DNA of 64,000 nt from Lysobacter antibioticus HS124. GTDB lineage: Bacteria > Pseudomonadota > Gammaproteobacteria > Xanthomonadales > Xanthomonadaceae. The stretch is from contig NZ_HG424452.1 in assembly GCF_000336385.2 (NCBI RefSeq), forward strand, positions 54,965-118,964, in the 5' to 3' direction. This document shows positions 48,665 to 60,956 of the stretch, piece by piece. Under the pieces are notes generated by a model. The model searched no databases and was not told where the DNA came from. It saw only the letters and a list, made by a program, of their open reading frames with translations. Both the position numbers and the translations under genes were made by a program. Each line of letters begins with the position of its first letter. The stretch's first letter is position 1.

Positions 48665-51436
48665 TCAATGCGCTTCGTCCCAGTTAATACCCACCCCACT
48701 GTCGACGACGAGCGGTACCCGCAGACTGGCCGCGGCCGCCATCCGGCGCGACGCCTCGGCGACCAGGGTGTCGACGAAGCCGGCCTCGACTTCGAACACC
48801 AGTTCGTCGTGGACCTGCAGGATCATCTTCGCCCGCTCGCCCTGTCCGGCTAGCCAGCCGTCGATGTCGATCATCGCGCGCTTGATGATGTCGGCCGCGG
48901 TGCCCTGCATCGGCGCATTGATCGCGGCGCGCTCGGCGCCGGCGCGCAGGCCCTGGTTGGAGGCCTTGATGTTGTCCAGGTACAGGCGGCGGCCGAACAC
49001 GGTTTCGACATAGCCCTTGTCGCGCGCGTCCTGGCGGGTGCGCTCCATGAAATCGCGCACCCCCGGATAGCGGCTGAAGTACAGGGCGATGTAGTCCTGC
49101 GCCTCGCCGCGGCCGATGCCGAGCTGGCGCGCCAGTCCGAACGCGCTCATGCCGTACATCAGGCCGAAGTTGATCGCCTTGGCGGCGCGGCGCTCGTTGC
49201 CGCTGACCTCCTCGAGCGAGGCCTTGCCGAACACTTCCGCGGCGGTGGCGCGGTGCACGTCGGCGCCGGATTCGAACGCGCGCACCAGGCCGGTGTCCTC
49301 CGACAGATGGGCCATGATCCGCAATTCGATCTGCGAATAGTCGCAGGCGACCAGGCGGCGGCCTTCCGGAGCGACGAAGGCGCGGCGGATGCGGCGGCCG
49401 TCGTCGGTGCGGATCGGGATGTTCTGCAAGTTCGGATCGCTGGAGGCGAGCCGGCCGGTGGCGGCGCCGGCCTGGTGGTAGCTGGTGTGCACGCGGCCGG
49501 TGTGCGGATTGACCATCTCCGACAGCTTGTCGGTGTAGGTGCTGCGCAGCTTGGCCAGGCCGCGGTACTCCAGGATCACCCGCGGCAGTTCGTGCTGGTC
49601 GGCGATGGCTTCCAACGCCTCTTCGTTGGTCGAGGGCGCGCCGGACGGGGTCTTGATCAGCGCCGGCAGCTTGAGCTCGTCGAACAGCAGGGCGCCGAGC
49701 TGCTTGGGCGAATCCAGGTTGAACGCGCGCCCGGCCAACTCGGTCGCCTTCTGCTGCGCGGCGAGCATGCGCCGCGACAGGTCGGCCGACTGCCGGCGCA
49801 GTTCGTCGCCGTCGATCATCACGCCGTTGGCTTCGACCCGCGCCAACACCGGCACCAGCGGCATTTCGATCTCGCGGTAGACCCGCTCCAGCGCCGGCTC
49901 GGCGGCCAGGCGCGGGCCCAGCACCCGATGCAGGCGCAGGGTCACGTCGGCGTCTTCGGCGGCGTACCGGGTCGCATCGTCGATGGCGACCTGGGAGAAC
50001 GGAATCTGCTTGGCGCCTTTGCCGGCGACATCGCTGTACTTGATCGTGTCGTAGCCCAGGTAGCGCTTGGCCAGCGAGTCCATGTCGTGACGGCTGGCGG
50101 TGGCGTTGTAGACGAAGCTTTCGAGCATGGTGTCGTCGGCGTAGCCGGCGACCTCGACGCCGTGCCGGCGCAGCACGTGCAGGTCGTACTTGCCGTGCTG
50201 GCCGAGCTTGCGCCTGCTCGGGTCGGCGAACACCGGCCGCAGCGCCGCCAGCACCTGCTCGCGATCGAGTTGCGCCGGCGCGCCGGGATAATCGTGGCCG
50301 ACCGGCACATACACCGCCCGGCCGCTGCGGGTGGCGAAACTCAGCCCGACCAGATTGGCCTGCATCGCGTCGAGCGAATCGGTTTCGGTGTCGAAGGCGA
50401 ACTCGTCGGACGCCTGCAATTCGGCGACCAGGGCGTCGAGCTGGGCCGGGCTCGTCACCGCCTGGTACTCGCCCGGCGCGGCCAGGGCCGCGTCCGGGGC
50501 TTCGGCGGCGGCACTCGAACGGGCATGGCCGGCGGCCGTGGCGCGCAAGCCGGCGCGGTCGGCGGCGAGGTCGTCGGCGGCCGCCGCGGCGCCGCCTTCG
50601 AGTTCGCGCAGCGCCTGCTTGAAGCCGTAGCGCGCATACAGCGTGCGCAGCGATTCGTTGTGGCGCTCGCGCAGGGCCAGCTCCTGCGGGCCGCGCTCGA
50701 GCTCGACGTCGGTCTTGATCGTCGCCAGCTGCCGGTTCAACGGCAGCCGCGGCAGCGCCGCGCGCAGGTTGTCGCCGATCTTGCCCTTGATCTGCGCGGC
50801 GTGCTCGATCACCCCGTCCAGGGTGCCGTACTCGCCCAGCCACTTGGCCGCGGTCTTGGGCCCGCACTTCTCCACGCCGGGGATGTTGTCGACGCTGTCG
50901 CCCATCAGCGACAGCAGATCGATGACCTGATTGGCATGGACGCCGAACTTGGCGAACACCGCCTCGTCCGAATCCATGCGGCTGCCGCTCATGGTGTTGA
51001 CCAGGACCACGCCGGGCCGCACCAACTGAGCGAAGTCCTTGTCGCTGGTGGAGATGGTGACGTCGATGCCTTCGGCGGCGGCGCGCAGGGCCAGGGTGCC
51101 GATCACGTCGTCGGCCTCGACCCCGTCGATGCGCAAGATCGGGATGCCCAGCGCCTCGACGATCTCGCACATCGGCAGCACCTGCGCGCGCAGGTCGTCC
51201 GGCATCGGCGGACGGTTGGCCTTGTACTGCGGGTCGAGGTCGTCGCGGAAGGTCTTGCCGGGCGCGTCGACCACGAAGGCGACGAAGTCGGGCCGTTCGT
51301 TCAAGGTCGAGCGCAGCATGTTGACCACGCCGAACAGGGCGCCGGTGGGCTCGCCCGCGTCGTTGCTCAGCGGCGGCAACGCATGGAAGGCGCGGTAGAG
51401 GTAGCTGGAACCATCGATGAGGACGAGTCGTTTCAT
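48665..51436 (-). CDS. polA: DNA polymerase I
   Basis: Encodes 923 residues, the normal length. 5'-3' exonuclease about 1-280 (LIDGSSYLYRAFHALPPL, GVEADDVIGTLA, STSDKDFAQLV). 3'-5' exonuclease about 340-530 with FDTETDSLDAM (DxE) and later metal residues, so proofreading seems active. Polymerase about 535-923 with GRLASSDPNLQNIP, DYSQIELRIMAHLS (motif A), RRAAKAINFGLMYGMS (motif B) and QVHDELVFEV (motif C). It fills gaps in repair and processes Okazaki fragments. Start at 51436 (MKRLVLIDGSS). It is divergent from the DUF2782 lipoprotein gene. Confidence 0.97.
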   Translation of the reverse strand: MKRLVLIDGSSYLYRAFHALPPLSNDAGEPTGALFGVVNMLRSTLNERPDFVAFVVDAPGKTFRDDLDPQYKANRPPMPDDLRAQVLPMCEIVEALGIPILRIDGVEADDVIGTLALRAAAEGIDVTISTSDKDFAQLVRPGVVLVNTMSGSRMDSDEAVFAKFGVHANQVIDLLSLMGDSVDNIPGVEKCGPKTAAKWLGEYGTLDGVIEHAAQIKGKIGDNLRAALPRLPLNRQLATIKTDVELERGPQELALRERHNESLRTLYARYGFKQALRELEGGAAAAADDLAADRAGLRATAAGHARSSAAAEAPDAALAAPGEYQAVTSPAQLDALVAELQASDEFAFDTETDSLDAMQANLVGLSFATRSGRAVYVPVGHDYPGAPAQLDREQVLAALRPVFADPSRRKLGQHGKYDLHVLRRHGVEVAGYADDTMLESFVYNATASRHDMDSLAKRYLGYDTIKYSDVAGKGAKQIPFSQVAIDDATRYAAEDADVTLRLHRVLGPRLAAEPALERVYREIEMPLVPVLARVEANGVMIDGDELRRQSADLSRRMLAAQQKATELAGRAFNLDSPKQLGALLFDELKLPALIKTPSGAPSTNEEALEAIADQHELPRVILEYRGLAKLRSTYTDKLSEMVNPHTGRVHTSYHQAGAATGRLASSDPNLQNIPIRTDDGRRIRRAFVAPEGRRLVACDYSQIELRIMAHLSEDTGLVRAFESGADVHRATAAEVFGKASLEEVSGNERRAAKAINFGLMYGMSAFGLARQLGIGRGEAQDYIALYFSRYPGVRDFMERTRQDARDKGYVETVFGRRLYLDNIKASNQGLRAGAERAAINAPMQGTAADIIKRAMIDIDGWLAGQGERAKMILQVHDELVFEVEAGFVDTLVAEASRRMAAAASLRVPLVVDSGVGINWDEAH

Positions 51437-51557
51437 GCCCTCGATTCTACGCTTGCCGGTCTCGCAGCCCGAAACCGGCACCGCGTCATGCGTGCGCTTC
51501 ACCCCATCCGGCGTATCCTGTCGGCCTGCAAAGACCGCCCAAGAATGGAGAACCGCC

Positions 51558-51902
51558 ATGCGCGCCCCCCACGCGACGCCGGCCGCAACGTTCGCTCCTG
51601 CCCCGCCCCGGTTCGCCGCCATCGCCCTGCTCGCCCTGGCCCTGAGCGGCTGCGCCAGCACCGGCGCCGCCGCGGACGACCCCACCGCCGGCCTCAGCAA
51701 CGCCGAAATCCGCACTCGCACGGTCGAAAACGGCGACGTGCTGGAGGAATACCGCGTCGCCGGCCAGCTGCGCGCGGTCAAGGTCACCCCGGCGCGCGGC
51801 CCGGTCTATTACCTGGTCGACGAGAACGGCGACGGCCGCCTCGACAGCAGCAAGGGCGAGGGCACGGTGTCGCCGGTGTATTTCAAGCTTTTCAGTTGGT
51901 GA
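51558..51902 (+). CDS. DUF2782 lipoprotein
   Basis: Encodes 114 residues: a lipoprotein signal with lipobox LALSGC (Cys about 33), then the DUF2782 pattern of beta strands (VENGDVLEEYRVAGQLRAVKVTP, GPVYYLVDENGDGRLDSSKG). GGAG lies 7 bases before the ATG. The family is of unknown function and I recall it next to polA in Pseudomonas as well, supporting the assignment. Outer- or inner-membrane anchoring not decided. It is divergent from polA. Confidence 0.85.
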   Translation: MRAPHATPAATFAPAPPRFAAIALLALALSGCASTGAAADDPTAGLSNAEIRTRTVENGDVLEEYRVAGQLRAVKVTPARGPVYYLVDENGDGRLDSSKGEGTVSPVYFKLFSW

Positions 51903-52034
51903 CGCAGCACGGGTCGGCGAGCCCTGGTCCGGCGACGGCGGGCCTGGTGCGCCGCCCCGGCTTCCGCTCGCCCGGCCCGTCGAAGTCCCTGCGTTCGCCG
52001 TCTCCCGACTCCTAACCGACCGTTCCTGCGCCTC

Positions 52035-52460
52035 ATGGATATCCGCACCATCGTCGGCGACGCCGCCTTGCGCCAGGTCTGGCCGCTGGTCTCGCAACTG
52101 CGCCCGGAATTCGACGAGCAGCGCTTCGTCGCCCAGATGCACCGGCAGATCGCCGAAGGCTGCCGCGCCACCGTGGTCTACGACGAGCAGGGCGTGCCGC
52201 GCGGGTTCGCCTGTTGGCGGGTGATGGAAATGCTCGCGGTCGGCCTGCACGTCTATGTCGACGATCTGATCGTCGACCAGACCGTGCGCAGCCGCGGCTA
52301 CGGCAAGGCCCTGCTCGACTGGCTCAAGGCCGAGGCCAAGCGCCTGGGTTGCGCGCGCCTGCAACTGGACTCGGGCACCCAGCGCCAGGACGCGCACGCG
52401 TTCTATCTGCGCGAACGCCTGCGCATCGAAGCCTTCCACTTCGGCGTCGCCCTGGACTGA
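52035..52460 (+). CDS. GNAT-family N-acetyltransferase
   Basis: Encodes 141 residues with the GNAT core: beta-strand VDDLIVDQTVRSRGYGKALLDWL, in which R-S-R-G-Y-G-K is the acetyl-CoA pyrophosphate loop (Q/RxxGxG/A). LGCARLQLDSGTQRQDAHAFY follows, the usual end of the fold. It transfers acetyl from acetyl-CoA to an amine; substrate unknown. Cytoplasmic, apparently a single gene. Confidence 0.88.
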   Translation: MDIRTIVGDAALRQVWPLVSQLRPEFDEQRFVAQMHRQIAEGCRATVVYDEQGVPRGFACWRVMEMLAVGLHVYVDDLIVDQTVRSRGYGKALLDWLKAEAKRLGCARLQLDSGTQRQDAHAFYLRERLRIEAFHFGVALD

Positions 52461-52576
52461 ACGCCGGACCGCGGCGCTGAACCGCACCGCCGCGCCGGCC
52501 CGACCGGCACGCGAGATCGTCCGCGCAGCCTGCTAGGGTGGCCGGGCCACGGGGGGTGGCGACAGGGACGACGTCG

Positions 52577-53161
52577 ATGGCGCTCGGGTTCCGACGGCAA
52601 TCGCGCAGGCGGATAGCGGCCGACCGCACCGGCCGTTGGTCGTGGCTATGGCTGACGCTGTCGTTGGCCTGGCTGCTCGCCGGCTGCGGCGAGCGCGCCG
52701 CCGATCTGGACCATCCGCAGGCCTACCACGCGCCCGGCCTGCGCCTGCAGATCCCCGGCAACTGGCGGGTCGGCGAAGACCGGCGCATCGGCCAGATCCA
52801 TTACCTGACCGTGGAGAGCCCGGGCTCGGCGCTGTTCGTCGCCATCGTCGGCAGCGGCCGCGGCCAGGAGCTGGACACGTTCGCGCGCGGCTTCTCGGCC
52901 GAGGCCGACCGGCAGTTGCCGGCCGCGCAAGCGCCCGGCCACCGCTTCGAGCGCAGCGGCTTCGCCGAGGGCGCGATCCGCGAGCGCTACAGCCTGCGCC
53001 TGGGCGGCATCGACGTGCCGCACCGGCGCGAGTACCGCAAGGTCACCGGCGCGCGCCGCAGCGCCTTCCTGATCACCCAGGGCGCCGAACAGGACCTCGC
53101 CAAGACCCAGCCCGGCTTCGATCTGCTGCTGCGCTCGTTCGAGCTGCCGGAAGCGCCTTAA
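52577..53161 (+). CDS. Hypothetical lipoprotein
   Basis: Encodes 194 residues from the ATG at 52577; an upstream in-frame ATG (52538) is less likely. A basic N-terminus precedes a hydrophobic stretch and lipobox WLLAGC (Cys about 37). The mature part (PGLRLQIPGNWRVGEDRR...) resembles small proteins of the PsbP/Mog1-like fold that carry a 'lxiPxxWxv' opening, but this is weak. No catalytic motif. It converges with the membrane-protein gene 13 bases downstream. Confidence 0.65.
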   Translation: MALGFRRQSRRRIAADRTGRWSWLWLTLSLAWLLAGCGERAADLDHPQAYHAPGLRLQIPGNWRVGEDRRIGQIHYLTVESPGSALFVAIVGSGRGQELDTFARGFSAEADRQLPAAQAPGHRFERSGFAEGAIRERYSLRLGGIDVPHRREYRKVTGARRSAFLITQGAEQDLAKTQPGFDLLLRSFELPEAP

Positions 53162-53173
53162 CGCGGAGGACGC

Positions 53174-53695
53174 TCAGCCCTCGCCGTTCGCGCCTGTCCG
53201 GCCGCGACGCAGCCGTCGCCCCAACGCCAGCGCCAGCCGCGGCACCAGCACCGCCAGCGCCGGCGCGACGCAAGACAACTGGATCCACAAGTAATTGAAC
53301 GCGAGGTTGATCGGCAGCCCGCTGTGCCACTGGCCCGGGTCGGCGGCGAAGCGCAGCAACGCCGGCAACGGGGTCAGCAGCAGACAGAACAGCAGCCCGC
53401 GCAACGCCGCCGCGGTGCCGCGGCTGAGCCAGGCGATCGGGGCGAGGAAGGCGAAGCCGACCAGTTCGTGAAAGCCCATGCCGAACGGCAAGTCCGGGGC
53501 CCAGCCCGGCACGCTCATGATCTTGCCGAACAGATAGGCTTGCGGGTGCGCCGCCACGACCGCGGACAGGCCGATCAGGCCGTAGCCGAACAGCGCCAGG
53601 TTCCAGTGCCGATCCGAAGCACGCCGATCCGAAACACCCCGATCCGAAGCAGGCCGGTTCGAAGCAGGCCGGTCCGAAGCTTGGCTTGCATCCAT
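53174..53695 (-). CDS. Small integral membrane protein with repeat-encoded N-terminus
   Basis: Encodes 173 residues. After MDASQA the first ~28 residues are five copies of a five-residue unit (SDRPA, SNRPA, SDRGV, SDRRA, SDRHW), followed by about four membrane helices (ALFGYGLIGLSAVVA onward). The C-terminus is basic (GRRLRRGRTG). I recognise no family. The helices are preceded by a PQAYLFGKI segment and a conserved-looking GMGFHELVGFAFLAP. The repeat could expand or contract by slippage, changing the N-terminal length. Confidence 0.6.
   Translation of the reverse strand: MDASQASDRPASNRPASDRGVSDRRASDRHWNLALFGYGLIGLSAVVAAHPQAYLFGKIMSVPGWAPDLPFGMGFHELVGFAFLAPIAWLSRGTAAALRGLLFCLLLTPLPALLRFAADPGQWHSGLPINLAFNYLWIQLSCVAPALAVLVPRLALALGRRLRRGRTGANGEG
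53611..53685 (-). repeat. 15-bp tandem repeat, five copies, inside a CDS
   Basis: Five consecutive 15-base units starting at 53611, 53626, 53641, 53656 and 53671, of the form GATCCGAAGCASGCC with 1-4 changes each. Being a multiple of three, copy-number change keeps the frame of the membrane-protein gene. Confidence 0.9.
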
Positions 53696-53840
53696 GAGTC
53701 GCTTTCCTTGGCTGCGCCGTCGCCGGATGCGGCGGCGGGGTGGTTCGTCCTTGCGCCGGCGGCCGCTCGCGGCCGGGCCGGCGTTGCTATCGATTCGGCG
53801 CGCTCGATGCTACCCGATCGAGCCGCTGCGGCCGGCCCGC

Positions 53841-56018
53841 TCAGGCCGGCTGCAGGTTCGCGTACGCCAACACCAGCCACTTGCTGCCGGCGTCGTCGAA
53901 ATTGACCTGCACCCGCGCATGCGCGCCGCTGCCCTCGTAATCGGTGACCGTGCCGGTGCCGAAGCTGGGATGACGCACCTGCGCGCCCAACCGCACCGGC
54001 GGCGCCTCGATCGCGGCATGGCCCGGGTCGCGGCGCGGCGCGGCGTTGTACATCGGCCGCGACACCTGCACCTTGGGCCGCACTTCGTTGAGCAGCGCGG
54101 TGGGAATCTCGCGCAGGAAACGCGAAGGCACGCCGAACATGTCCATGCCGTGGATGCGCCGGGTCTCGGCGTAGCTCAGCACCAGCTTCTCGCGCGCGCG
54201 GGTGATGCCGACGTAGGCCAGGCGGCGCTCCTCTTCCAGGCGTCCGGACTCCTCGGTCGAACGCCCGCTGGGGAACAGCCCTTCTTCCAGCCCGCCGAGG
54301 AACACCAGCGGGAACTCCAGGCCCTTGGCGCTGTGCAGGGTCATCAGCTGGACCCCGTCTTCGCCGGCCTGGGCCTGGCCCTCGCCGGCTTCCAGTGCGG
54401 CGTAGCTGAGGAACGCGATCAGCTCCGGCATCGCCGCCGCGTCGTCCTCGTCGCTGCGGGTGAAGCGCGAGGCCACCGAAACCAGTTCGTCGAGGTTGTC
54501 GGTGCGCGAATCGAGCTGCCCGCGCGATTCGTTGGCGTAGTGGTCGCGCAGGCCCGAACGCTGCAACACGTGGTCGATCTTCTCCTGCAGCGGGATCTCG
54601 GCCACGTCGGCCTGCAAGGCGTCGATCAGCGCCGCGAAGCCGGCCAGGGCGTTGCGCGCGCGCGCCGCCAGCACGCTTTCGCCGGACACGCGACGCGCGG
54701 CCTCCCACAGCGACACCGCGTCGGCGCGGGCGCGCTTGCGCACCTCGTCCAGGGTGCGCTCGCCGATGCCGCGGGTCGGCGTGTTGACCGCGCGTTCGAA
54801 CGCGGCGTCGTCGTCGCGGTTGGCGATCAGGCGCAGATAGGCCAGGGTGTCCTTGATTTCGGCGCGCTCGAAGAAGCGCTGTCCGCCGTAGACCCGGTAC
54901 GGGACCTGTTCCGACAGCAAGGCTTCTTCGTAGGCGCGCGACTGCGCATTGCTGCGATAGAGCACGGCGACGTCGCCGTAGCTGCCGCCATCGCGCACCC
55001 ACTGGCGCAGGCGCTCGACCACGAAGCGCGCCTCGTCCATCTCGTTGTAGGCCGCGTACAGGTCGATCGGCTCGCCGTGGCCGGTGTCGGTCCACAGCTT
55101 CTTGCCGAGCCGGTCCGGGTTGTGGGCGATGACCGCATTGGCGGCGTCGAGGATGTTGGCGCTGGAGCGGTAGTTCTGCTCCAGGCGGATGGTCTGCGCG
55201 CCGGGGAAGTCGCGCAGGAACCGCTGCACGTTCTCGACCTTGGCGCCGCGCCAGCCGTAGATGGCCTGGTCGTCGTCGCCGACCACGAACACATGGCCGG
55301 TCTCGCCGGCCAGCACGCGCACGAAGGCGTACTGGATCGCGTTGGTGTCCTGGAACTCGTCGACCAGGATCTCGCGGAACCGGGTGCGGTAGTGGCTCAG
55401 CAGGGCCGGGTTGTCGCGCAGCAACTCGTGCGCGCGCAGCAGCAGCTCGGCGAAGTCGACCAGGCCGGCGCGCTCGCAGCGCTCTTGGTAGGCCTCGTAA
55501 CAGCGCAGCATCACGTCCGACCAATCGTCGCCGGCGGGCTGGATGTTGCGCGGGCGCCGGCCCTCGTCCTTCTGGGCGTTGATCCACCAGGCGATCTGGC
55601 GCGGCGGGAACCGGGTCTCGTCCAATTCCAGCGCCTGCACCACGCGCTTGACCAGGCGCAGTTGGTCGTCGCTGTCGAGCACCTGGAAGCCTTCCGGCAG
55701 TTTGGCCTCCTGCCAGTGCAGGCGCAGCAGGCGATGGGCCAGGCCGTGGAAGGTGCCGATCCACATGCCGCGCGCGCCGCGCTGCAACTGCGCATCGACG
55801 CGCTGGCGCATTTCGCCGGCGGCCTTGTTGGTGAAGGTCACCGCGAGGATGCCGTGGGTCGGTACGCCGAAAACTTCGTTGAGCCAGGCGATGCGATGGG
55901 TCAGCACCCGGGTCTTGCCGCTGCCGGCGCCGGCCAGGACCAGATAATGGCCGGGCGGCGCCGAAACGGCTTCGCGCTGGGCCGGATTGAGTGCGTCGAG
56001 CAGATGCGATACGTCCAT
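53841..56018 (-). CDS. uvrD: DNA helicase II (UvrD)
   Basis: Encodes 725 residues, a superfamily 1A helicase. LNPAQREAV (Q-motif), LAGAGSGKT (Walker A), AVTFTNKAAGEM (Ia), DEFQDTN (Walker B), GDDDQAIYGWRGA (III), QNYRS (IV), TLHSAKGLEFPLVFLGGLEEGLFP (V) and EEERRLAYVGITRAREKL (VI) are in order. The C-terminal tail ends in a Tudor-like VRLGAQVRHPSFGTGTV segment. It unwinds DNA in mismatch and nucleotide-excision repair. The ATG at 56018 (MDVSHLLDALN) is the usual UvrD start. Confidence 0.96.
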   Translation of the reverse strand: MDVSHLLDALNPAQREAVSAPPGHYLVLAGAGSGKTRVLTHRIAWLNEVFGVPTHGILAVTFTNKAAGEMRQRVDAQLQRGARGMWIGTFHGLAHRLLRLHWQEAKLPEGFQVLDSDDQLRLVKRVVQALELDETRFPPRQIAWWINAQKDEGRRPRNIQPAGDDWSDVMLRCYEAYQERCERAGLVDFAELLLRAHELLRDNPALLSHYRTRFREILVDEFQDTNAIQYAFVRVLAGETGHVFVVGDDDQAIYGWRGAKVENVQRFLRDFPGAQTIRLEQNYRSSANILDAANAVIAHNPDRLGKKLWTDTGHGEPIDLYAAYNEMDEARFVVERLRQWVRDGGSYGDVAVLYRSNAQSRAYEEALLSEQVPYRVYGGQRFFERAEIKDTLAYLRLIANRDDDAAFERAVNTPTRGIGERTLDEVRKRARADAVSLWEAARRVSGESVLAARARNALAGFAALIDALQADVAEIPLQEKIDHVLQRSGLRDHYANESRGQLDSRTDNLDELVSVASRFTRSDEDDAAAMPELIAFLSYAALEAGEGQAQAGEDGVQLMTLHSAKGLEFPLVFLGGLEEGLFPSGRSTEESGRLEEERRLAYVGITRAREKLVLSYAETRRIHGMDMFGVPSRFLREIPTALLNEVRPKVQVSRPMYNAAPRRDPGHAAIEAPPVRLGAQVRHPSFGTGTVTDYEGSGAHARVQVNFDDAGSKWLVLAYANLQPA

Positions 56019-56081
56019 CCCGCTATTGTAACGGCGATGCCCGCGGGAACCTTCCCGGCGCCACGGAGATCCAAGCCGGTC

Positions 56082-57056
56082 ATGCGGTCCCGTTCCCCCT
56101 GGTTGCGCCGTCTCGCGGCCGTCGCGCTCGCCGCGGCGACGCTGTGCGCACAAGCCGCGGCAGCGGACGGAGACGTGCGCGAGGACATACGCGAGTTTGG
56201 CGACGGCGCGCGCCGCCTGCGGATCACGGTCGAGAACGCCGCCGACCCGGTCCGCGCCGCGCTGCTGCAGACCTGGCTGGAGGAATGCGTGCGCGCCGCG
56301 CTGACCGCATTCGGGCACTTGCCGCTGGAGCGCGCGCAAGTGCGCATCCGCGAGGTGCCGCCGGGCCGCGACCGCAGCCCGGTGCCCTGGGGCCAGACCC
56401 GGCGCGACGGCGACGAGGTCGCGGTGCTGCTGTTCGTGCGCGCCGATGCCGGGCTGGACGAGCTGCGCGCGGACTGGACCGCGGTGCACGAACTCTCCCA
56501 TCTGTTCCACCCCTTCCTCGGCGACGACGGCCGCTGGCTGGCCGAGGGCCTGGCCAGCTACTACCAGAACGTGCTGCGCGCCCGCGCCGGCCTGCTCGGC
56601 GCCGACGAGGCCTGGCGCCGGCTCGAAGCCGGTTTCGCGCGCGGACGCCGGGTCGGCCCCGGCGCGCGCATGGACGCGATCGGTCGCGACCGCGGCAGCA
56701 CCATGCGCGTGTACTGGGCCGGCGCCGCCTACTGGCTGGATGCCGACGTGATCCTGCGCCGCGACCACGGCAGCAGCCTGGACCGGGTGCTGGCGCGCTA
56801 TGCGCGCTGCTGCCTCGACGGCCAAGCCGAACTGAGCGCGCAGCAGTTCGTCGCCGCGCTGGACCGCGCCGGCGGCGACGGCGTGTTCGCGCGCCTGTAT
56901 CGGCGCCACGCCGCGCTGCGCGAGTTTCCTTCGCAGGCGGAGAGCTATCGGGCGCTCGGCCTGGAGGTCGAAGACGGTCGCCTGCGGCTGTCGCCGCGCG
57001 CCGACGCGGCGCGCCTGCGCGCGGCGATCATGCGCGCGCCGGCGGCAGCGCCTTGA
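56082..57056 (+). CDS. Secreted HExxH metallopeptidase-like protein
   Basis: Encodes 324 residues with a signal peptide (LRRLAAVALAAATLCAQAAA). The zinc motif is H136-E137-L-S-H140, with a third ligand probably E155 in WLAEGLASYYQ, the gluzincin pattern of M1/M61-like peptidases. The fold is small, with no N-terminal M1 beta-sandwich, so it is a mini-gluzincin. Its substrate is unknown; periplasmic or outer-membrane. An upstream in-frame ATG at 56037 is possible; 56082 leads directly into the signal peptide. It converges with the UPF0114 gene. Confidence 0.7.
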   Translation: MRSRSPWLRRLAAVALAAATLCAQAAAADGDVREDIREFGDGARRLRITVENAADPVRAALLQTWLEECVRAALTAFGHLPLERAQVRIREVPPGRDRSPVPWGQTRRDGDEVAVLLFVRADAGLDELRADWTAVHELSHLFHPFLGDDGRWLAEGLASYYQNVLRARAGLLGADEAWRRLEAGFARGRRVGPGARMDAIGRDRGSTMRVYWAGAAYWLDADVILRRDHGSSLDRVLARYARCCLDGQAELSAQQFVAALDRAGGDGVFARLYRRHAALREFPSQAESYRALGLEVEDGRLRLSPRADAARLRAAIMRAPAAAP

Positions 57057-57061
57057 ATGGT

Positions 57062-57087
57062 GCGGCGCGCCGGTCGCGGCGCGCCGC
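57062..57087. terminator. Perfect GC hairpin between convergent genes
   Basis: GCGGCGCGCCG (57062-57072), loop GTCG, CGGCGCGCCGC (57077-57087): an 11-bp perfect stem between the peptidase and UPF0114 stops. No T-tract in either direction. Confidence 0.5.
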
Positions 57088-57096
57088 CGGCGAGAC

Positions 57097-57741
57097 TCAG
57101 TGCGCCTTGGCCGGCTTGCTGTGCGCGGCGCTGCTCATGAGCTTGTCGGTCCAGGCGATGCCGATCGCCGAAATGATGAACAGGAAGTGGATCAGCGCCT
57201 GCCACATCACGCCCTGCTCGGTCAGCTTGCTGCAGTTGGCGGTGGCGTTGGCCACGCCGTTGGCGGTCGCCGCGGCCGCGGCCTGGGCGGCCGCGAAAGC
57301 CTGCGGCGTGCCGCACAGCGGCAAACCCAGGTCGCCGGCGCCGATGAAGGTCTTGAGCAGGTGGATCGAGGAGATGCCGATGATCGCCATCGCCAGCTTG
57401 ACCTTGAGCACGCTGGCGTTGACGTGGCTCAGCCATTCCGGCTGGTCCGGGTGGCCCTCCAGGCGCAGGCGCGAGACGAAGGTCTCGTAGCCGCCGACGA
57501 TCACCATCACCAGCAGGTTGGAGATCATCACCACGTCGATCAGGCCGAGCACGATCAGCATGATCGACTGCTCGGTCAGCGTGGCGGCGTCGTGCACCAG
57601 ATGGATCAGTTCGCGCACGAACTGGAATACGTACACGCCCTGGGCGACGATCAGGCCCAGGTACAGCGGCAACTGCAGCCAGCGCGAGCTGAAGATCAGG
57701 GCCGGCAGGGGATTGAGTCGGTTGATCTTGGGATCGGACAT
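57097..57741 (-). CDS. UPF0114 (YqhA) family membrane protein
   Basis: Encodes 214 residues with three to four membrane helices (about 18-40, 60-85, 115-130, 180-200). IFSSRWLQLPLYLGLIVAQGVYVFQF, GLIDVVMISNLLVMVIVGGYE and VKLAMAIIGISSIHLLK are conserved in the YqhA/UPF0114 family (TIGR00645). An Ala-rich insertion with two Cys (LPLCGTP, ATANCSK) lies between helices, longer than in YqhA. Function unknown. ATG at 57741. Confidence 0.85.
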   Translation of the reverse strand: MSDPKINRLNPLPALIFSSRWLQLPLYLGLIVAQGVYVFQFVRELIHLVHDAATLTEQSIMLIVLGLIDVVMISNLLVMVIVGGYETFVSRLRLEGHPDQPEWLSHVNASVLKVKLAMAIIGISSIHLLKTFIGAGDLGLPLCGTPQAFAAAQAAAAATANGVANATANCSKLTEQGVMWQALIHFLFIISAIGIAWTDKLMSSAAHSKPAKAH

Positions 57742-57915
57742 GGGTTACTCGTGAAATCAGACAGATACAGCGCCCAAGAGTAGCCCGCGACGAGGCCCGC
57801 CGTCATGTCGGGGCGCCCCGGGGGCGGCCGGCGGCACACGCAATTCCATCGGCAAGCCGGCCCCGCGCGCCGGACCGCACTTACACTGCGGCCTTTGCCA
57901 GCGGAGTCATCCCCC

Positions 57916-60922
<3,007 letters not shown>

Positions 60923-60956
60923 CCACACGCCCACGCAACGAACGGAATCGACTGCC

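Noticed and set aside
53611..53685. CRISPR-like array
   Set aside because: Units are contiguous without spacers and lie inside a coding frame; no cas genes in the window.
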